Shown: positions 61,688 to 64,000 of the stretch, piece after piece
How the letters are laid out: every line of letters begins with the position of its first letter
Position numbering within the stretch: the first letter of the stretch is position 1
Source of the DNA: Ridgeia piscesae
Taxonomy: Eukaryota > Annelida > Polychaeta > Sabellida > Siboglinidae
NCBI GenBank assembly: GCA_025642075.2
Contig: JAODUO010000557.1
Coordinates: 145,001 to 209,000 of the forward strand
Direction: 5' to 3'
DNA length: 64,000 nt
Made by a program: the position numbers and the translations under genes
The notes under the pieces: model-generated
Database searches by the model: none
What the model was told of the DNA's origin: nothing
What the model saw: the letters and a program-made list of their open reading frames with translations, nothing else

Positions 61688-63400
61688 AACTACTTCCTGA
61701 TGAGTCTCTTCACCAGTGAGAAATTTCTGCTTGACCATGTGAGGTCAGCTTTTGAATATAACATTGATTGCTAATGAACTGGAGTGGTCAGCAGACACAT
61801 AGTTGTGTCCAGTCTTCACACTGACCTTTTTCAACTGGCCAGAGCTGACAGCGAATTATTGCCGGAATATTTTCGGTAATTACAGCGAGTTAAATAATTT
61901 GTCACCCAGGATCATTCTGAGGTGGCAATTATTTGCAGGTAGTTTGCAGTGATAGTCCAGCTCCAATTTTCAGTTAAGTGTTGCCGATTTCCCCTTTTTC
62001 TACACCATCGTTTAAAACTGTGCCATTATGACCTCACTTTCATCCACCATAGCTTCCCAGTGTATCAATACGTCTGTTGACAATTTGAATATTGCTGATT
62101 GATTTTGAGATTGACAAATACTTTTGTCTCTATGGGTCTCTGAACTAAGTGGATTTAGTCCCGCTAGATGTTACGATAGAATTGTGTGATAGTACTAAAC
62201 TGTAATGCACAGAAGTTTATTAACCTAGTTGTACTTTGGCCCACATCCACCATTGAACTTGTCACAAACTTGTCGAAAATCAAAAGACATTTCCGGGTCA
62301 TCGTGTAACGATTCAGAGTTTTCCATCTGGTAGTTGGCTCAGATAAACCATGCTGCAAATTACAAATGGATTCACTGTAACTCTGGTTAGTCGGAAATTG
62401 GCGGAGATAAAATAGAAGACACCATTGCGATAAAATTACCTGCAGATGGCTAGTGGTGTTATTTAATTACCCATCACTATTGACGTCCCCTTTTCAATGT
62501 CTTGTTAGTGCAAACTGTTGCATTTCCACTAGTTCCGAAGTACAAGAGATTCGCATAATGACATCAACTGTCAGGACGACGAGGGACCAACTCAAAATTA
62601 TGATTCTTGAAACTAAATAAACATGACATTGTGTTATCAAGAGGGGGAACAAATTTCATAAAACAATTCTTATTAACTAATTATCTCGCAAAATAGTGGC
62701 ATTAATATTATTATGATAATGGTAATAAATTATTATTTGCATCTCCAGGATTCTCAACTGGGAGGAGAGAAATGAGATCCAGTAAATTCATCCAATAGAA
62801 TCCTTTGAATCTTTGAATCCAACATACTAAAGGCATACAGTTTATTTAAAATAATTGTTTTTGTGCGGTCTATCTATACATTTTTTGCTGTGGATTATGA
62901 GCGGTAGCAAGGTGCATGGATTTTGGTATTTAGAAGAAATACTTTAACACAATGAAATAATAAAAGATTAATGTGTTTTATTGAAAAGTATTTGTACGTA
63001 GTGGTGCAGTGTATTCATTGTAGCGTTGGGGACAATGTGCTAGGCTGTTGCCCCGGCCATCCACTTTGATGATTGCAGTCAATAGGAAAGGACGGAATAC
63101 TCTTTCGGTGACCTATACAGGATAATTGAGTTATATGCCAGGAAGCCAGACAAACTCCAACGAAAGAGCATCTGAGCAGGGGATAATAAAACATACATAT
63201 AGCATACCAGTGGGCCAACTGCGAATTTTGAAAAGTAAAAATGGAAATTATAGTATAAATCTACAGTGTGTTAGCCAGTAAATCTGCTTGTATGAGAAAG
63301 TTTAAAACTGCAGGAATGACAGTCAGTTCTGGTGTTTGTTGACATTATTTTACTCTTTATAAGGAACCAAATGTTTTGTGTTTTGACATTTACAAGTTTG
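61688..63400. other. Unique AT-rich DNA, no gene recognised
   Basis: No element or coding exon recognised. Confidence 0.4.
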
Positions 63401-63470
63401 TCGTGTGTGTGTGTGTGTGAGTGAGTGTGTGTGTGTGTGTGCGTGGTGGGTGTGTGTGCGTGGTGGTGTG

Positions 63471-63506
<36 letters not shown>

Positions 63507-63518
63507 TGGTGCGTGCAT
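63401..63518. repeat. (TG)n / (GTGC)n microsatellite
   Basis: GT run followed by GTGGTG variants and about nine GTGC units. Confidence 0.95.
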
Positions 63519-63849
63519 ATTTGGGATTATGCACATGTTTGCAAGTAATTCTCAATATTTCTCCCTTTGAGAATGCAGTGTACCCAGTAATATGGATTGG
63601 TGTACATAATTGGTAACGAGGATGTGCTAGAATTGTTTTAATAACCACTTTGACTTGCCTTGACCTGTGGGTTAGTTTGTTACAGTTCACATTTATAATA
63701 GCAGTTAAAATAATTGTTATGGCAATTATAGTTATTCATTTAAATACACACAATAAAACAACTGATAACATACAGTATAAGAATACCATACCACAACACC
63801 ATTTTGTATGGTAATAAATATAGGCCCTGAAGAAATATGTTTAAAATGT
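63519..63849. other. AT-rich spacer
   Basis: No recognised feature. Confidence 0.35.
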
Positions 63850-64000
63850 AAGTTCTTATATATAGCAGTATCCAATCATCAGGATTGCTCAAAACATTTC
63901 ACACTTTCTTCATCGTCTCAACTTCTCTGGGAAGCATCCAGCCACATGCTGCAATTAATGCGCGAAGGCTGCTCGTACACATATCCACCACTGTCTATAG
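63850..64000 (-). mobile_element. SINE copy running off the window, antisense
   Basis: 3' half and part of the central block of the main SINE (AAGTTCTTATATATAGCAG, CTTCTCTGGGAAGCATCCAG, GAAGGCTGCTCGTACACATA, CCACCACTGTCTATAG). The head would lie beyond the window edge. Confidence 0.85.

Noticed and set aside
60454..61719. 421-codon Thr-His frame
   Set aside because: Caused by the CA array; equally long frames exist in other registers and on the other strand.

Overview
The window looks like animal nuclear DNA that is poor in protein-coding sequence: no long intact host gene, many tandem arrays, degenerate non-LTR retrotransposons (LINEs), tRNA-headed SINEs and a decayed DNA transposon. The common SINE, with a 3' part ending in AAAGCGCTTTGA and GCGCTATATAAGAA-like blocks, recalls the RUDI/V-SINE type described from molluscs. 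A mollusc or other lophotrochozoan is therefore my best guess, but the identification is from memory and was not searched.

Layout. 0.46-1.6 kb: a Mutator-like (MULE) remnant whose inverted termini have become a 16-bp minisatellite. 4.5-6.4 kb: an antisense LINE remnant ending in a (GAATT)n tail. 7.7 kb: an acceptor/donor arrangement that looks like a recursive splice site. 10.1-10.8 kb: two SINEs head to head. 13.0-16.0 kb: a nearly complete but broken CR1/L2-like LINE, with a different SINE against its tail. 17.0-18.25 kb: a CpG-rich stretch leading to a candidate first coding exon. 19.7-20.4 kb: a polypyrimidine tract. 22-24.8 kb: mixed short tandem repeats. 28.4-29.0 kb: a LINE 3' end with a (TTCA)n tail. 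32.9-33.36 kb: a second CpG-rich stretch with a candidate coding exon. 34.1-37.6 kb: microsatellites. 41.9-46.7 kb: a 20/21-bp satellite packed with TGAGTCA and carrying an inserted LINE fragment. 48.1-49.9 kb: a 32-bp satellite. 51.9-53.1 kb: a 48-bp tandem array. 57.6-58.0 kb: a cluster of GGACCCCGGGTCC-type palindromes. 60.5-61.7 kb: a 1.2-kb CA-rich array.

How it may fit together (inference). The two candidate exons at 18.2 and 33.3 kb lie on the + strand, each follows a CpG-rich stretch, and both end in phase 1 at a good splice donor. They could be alternative first exons of one + strand gene whose common exons lie beyond 64 kb. The acceptor/donor pair at 7.7 kb fits a long intron on the same strand. 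I could not name the gene. Most long open frames in this window are by-products of tandem repeats whose period suits the reading frame and are not annotated as genes.
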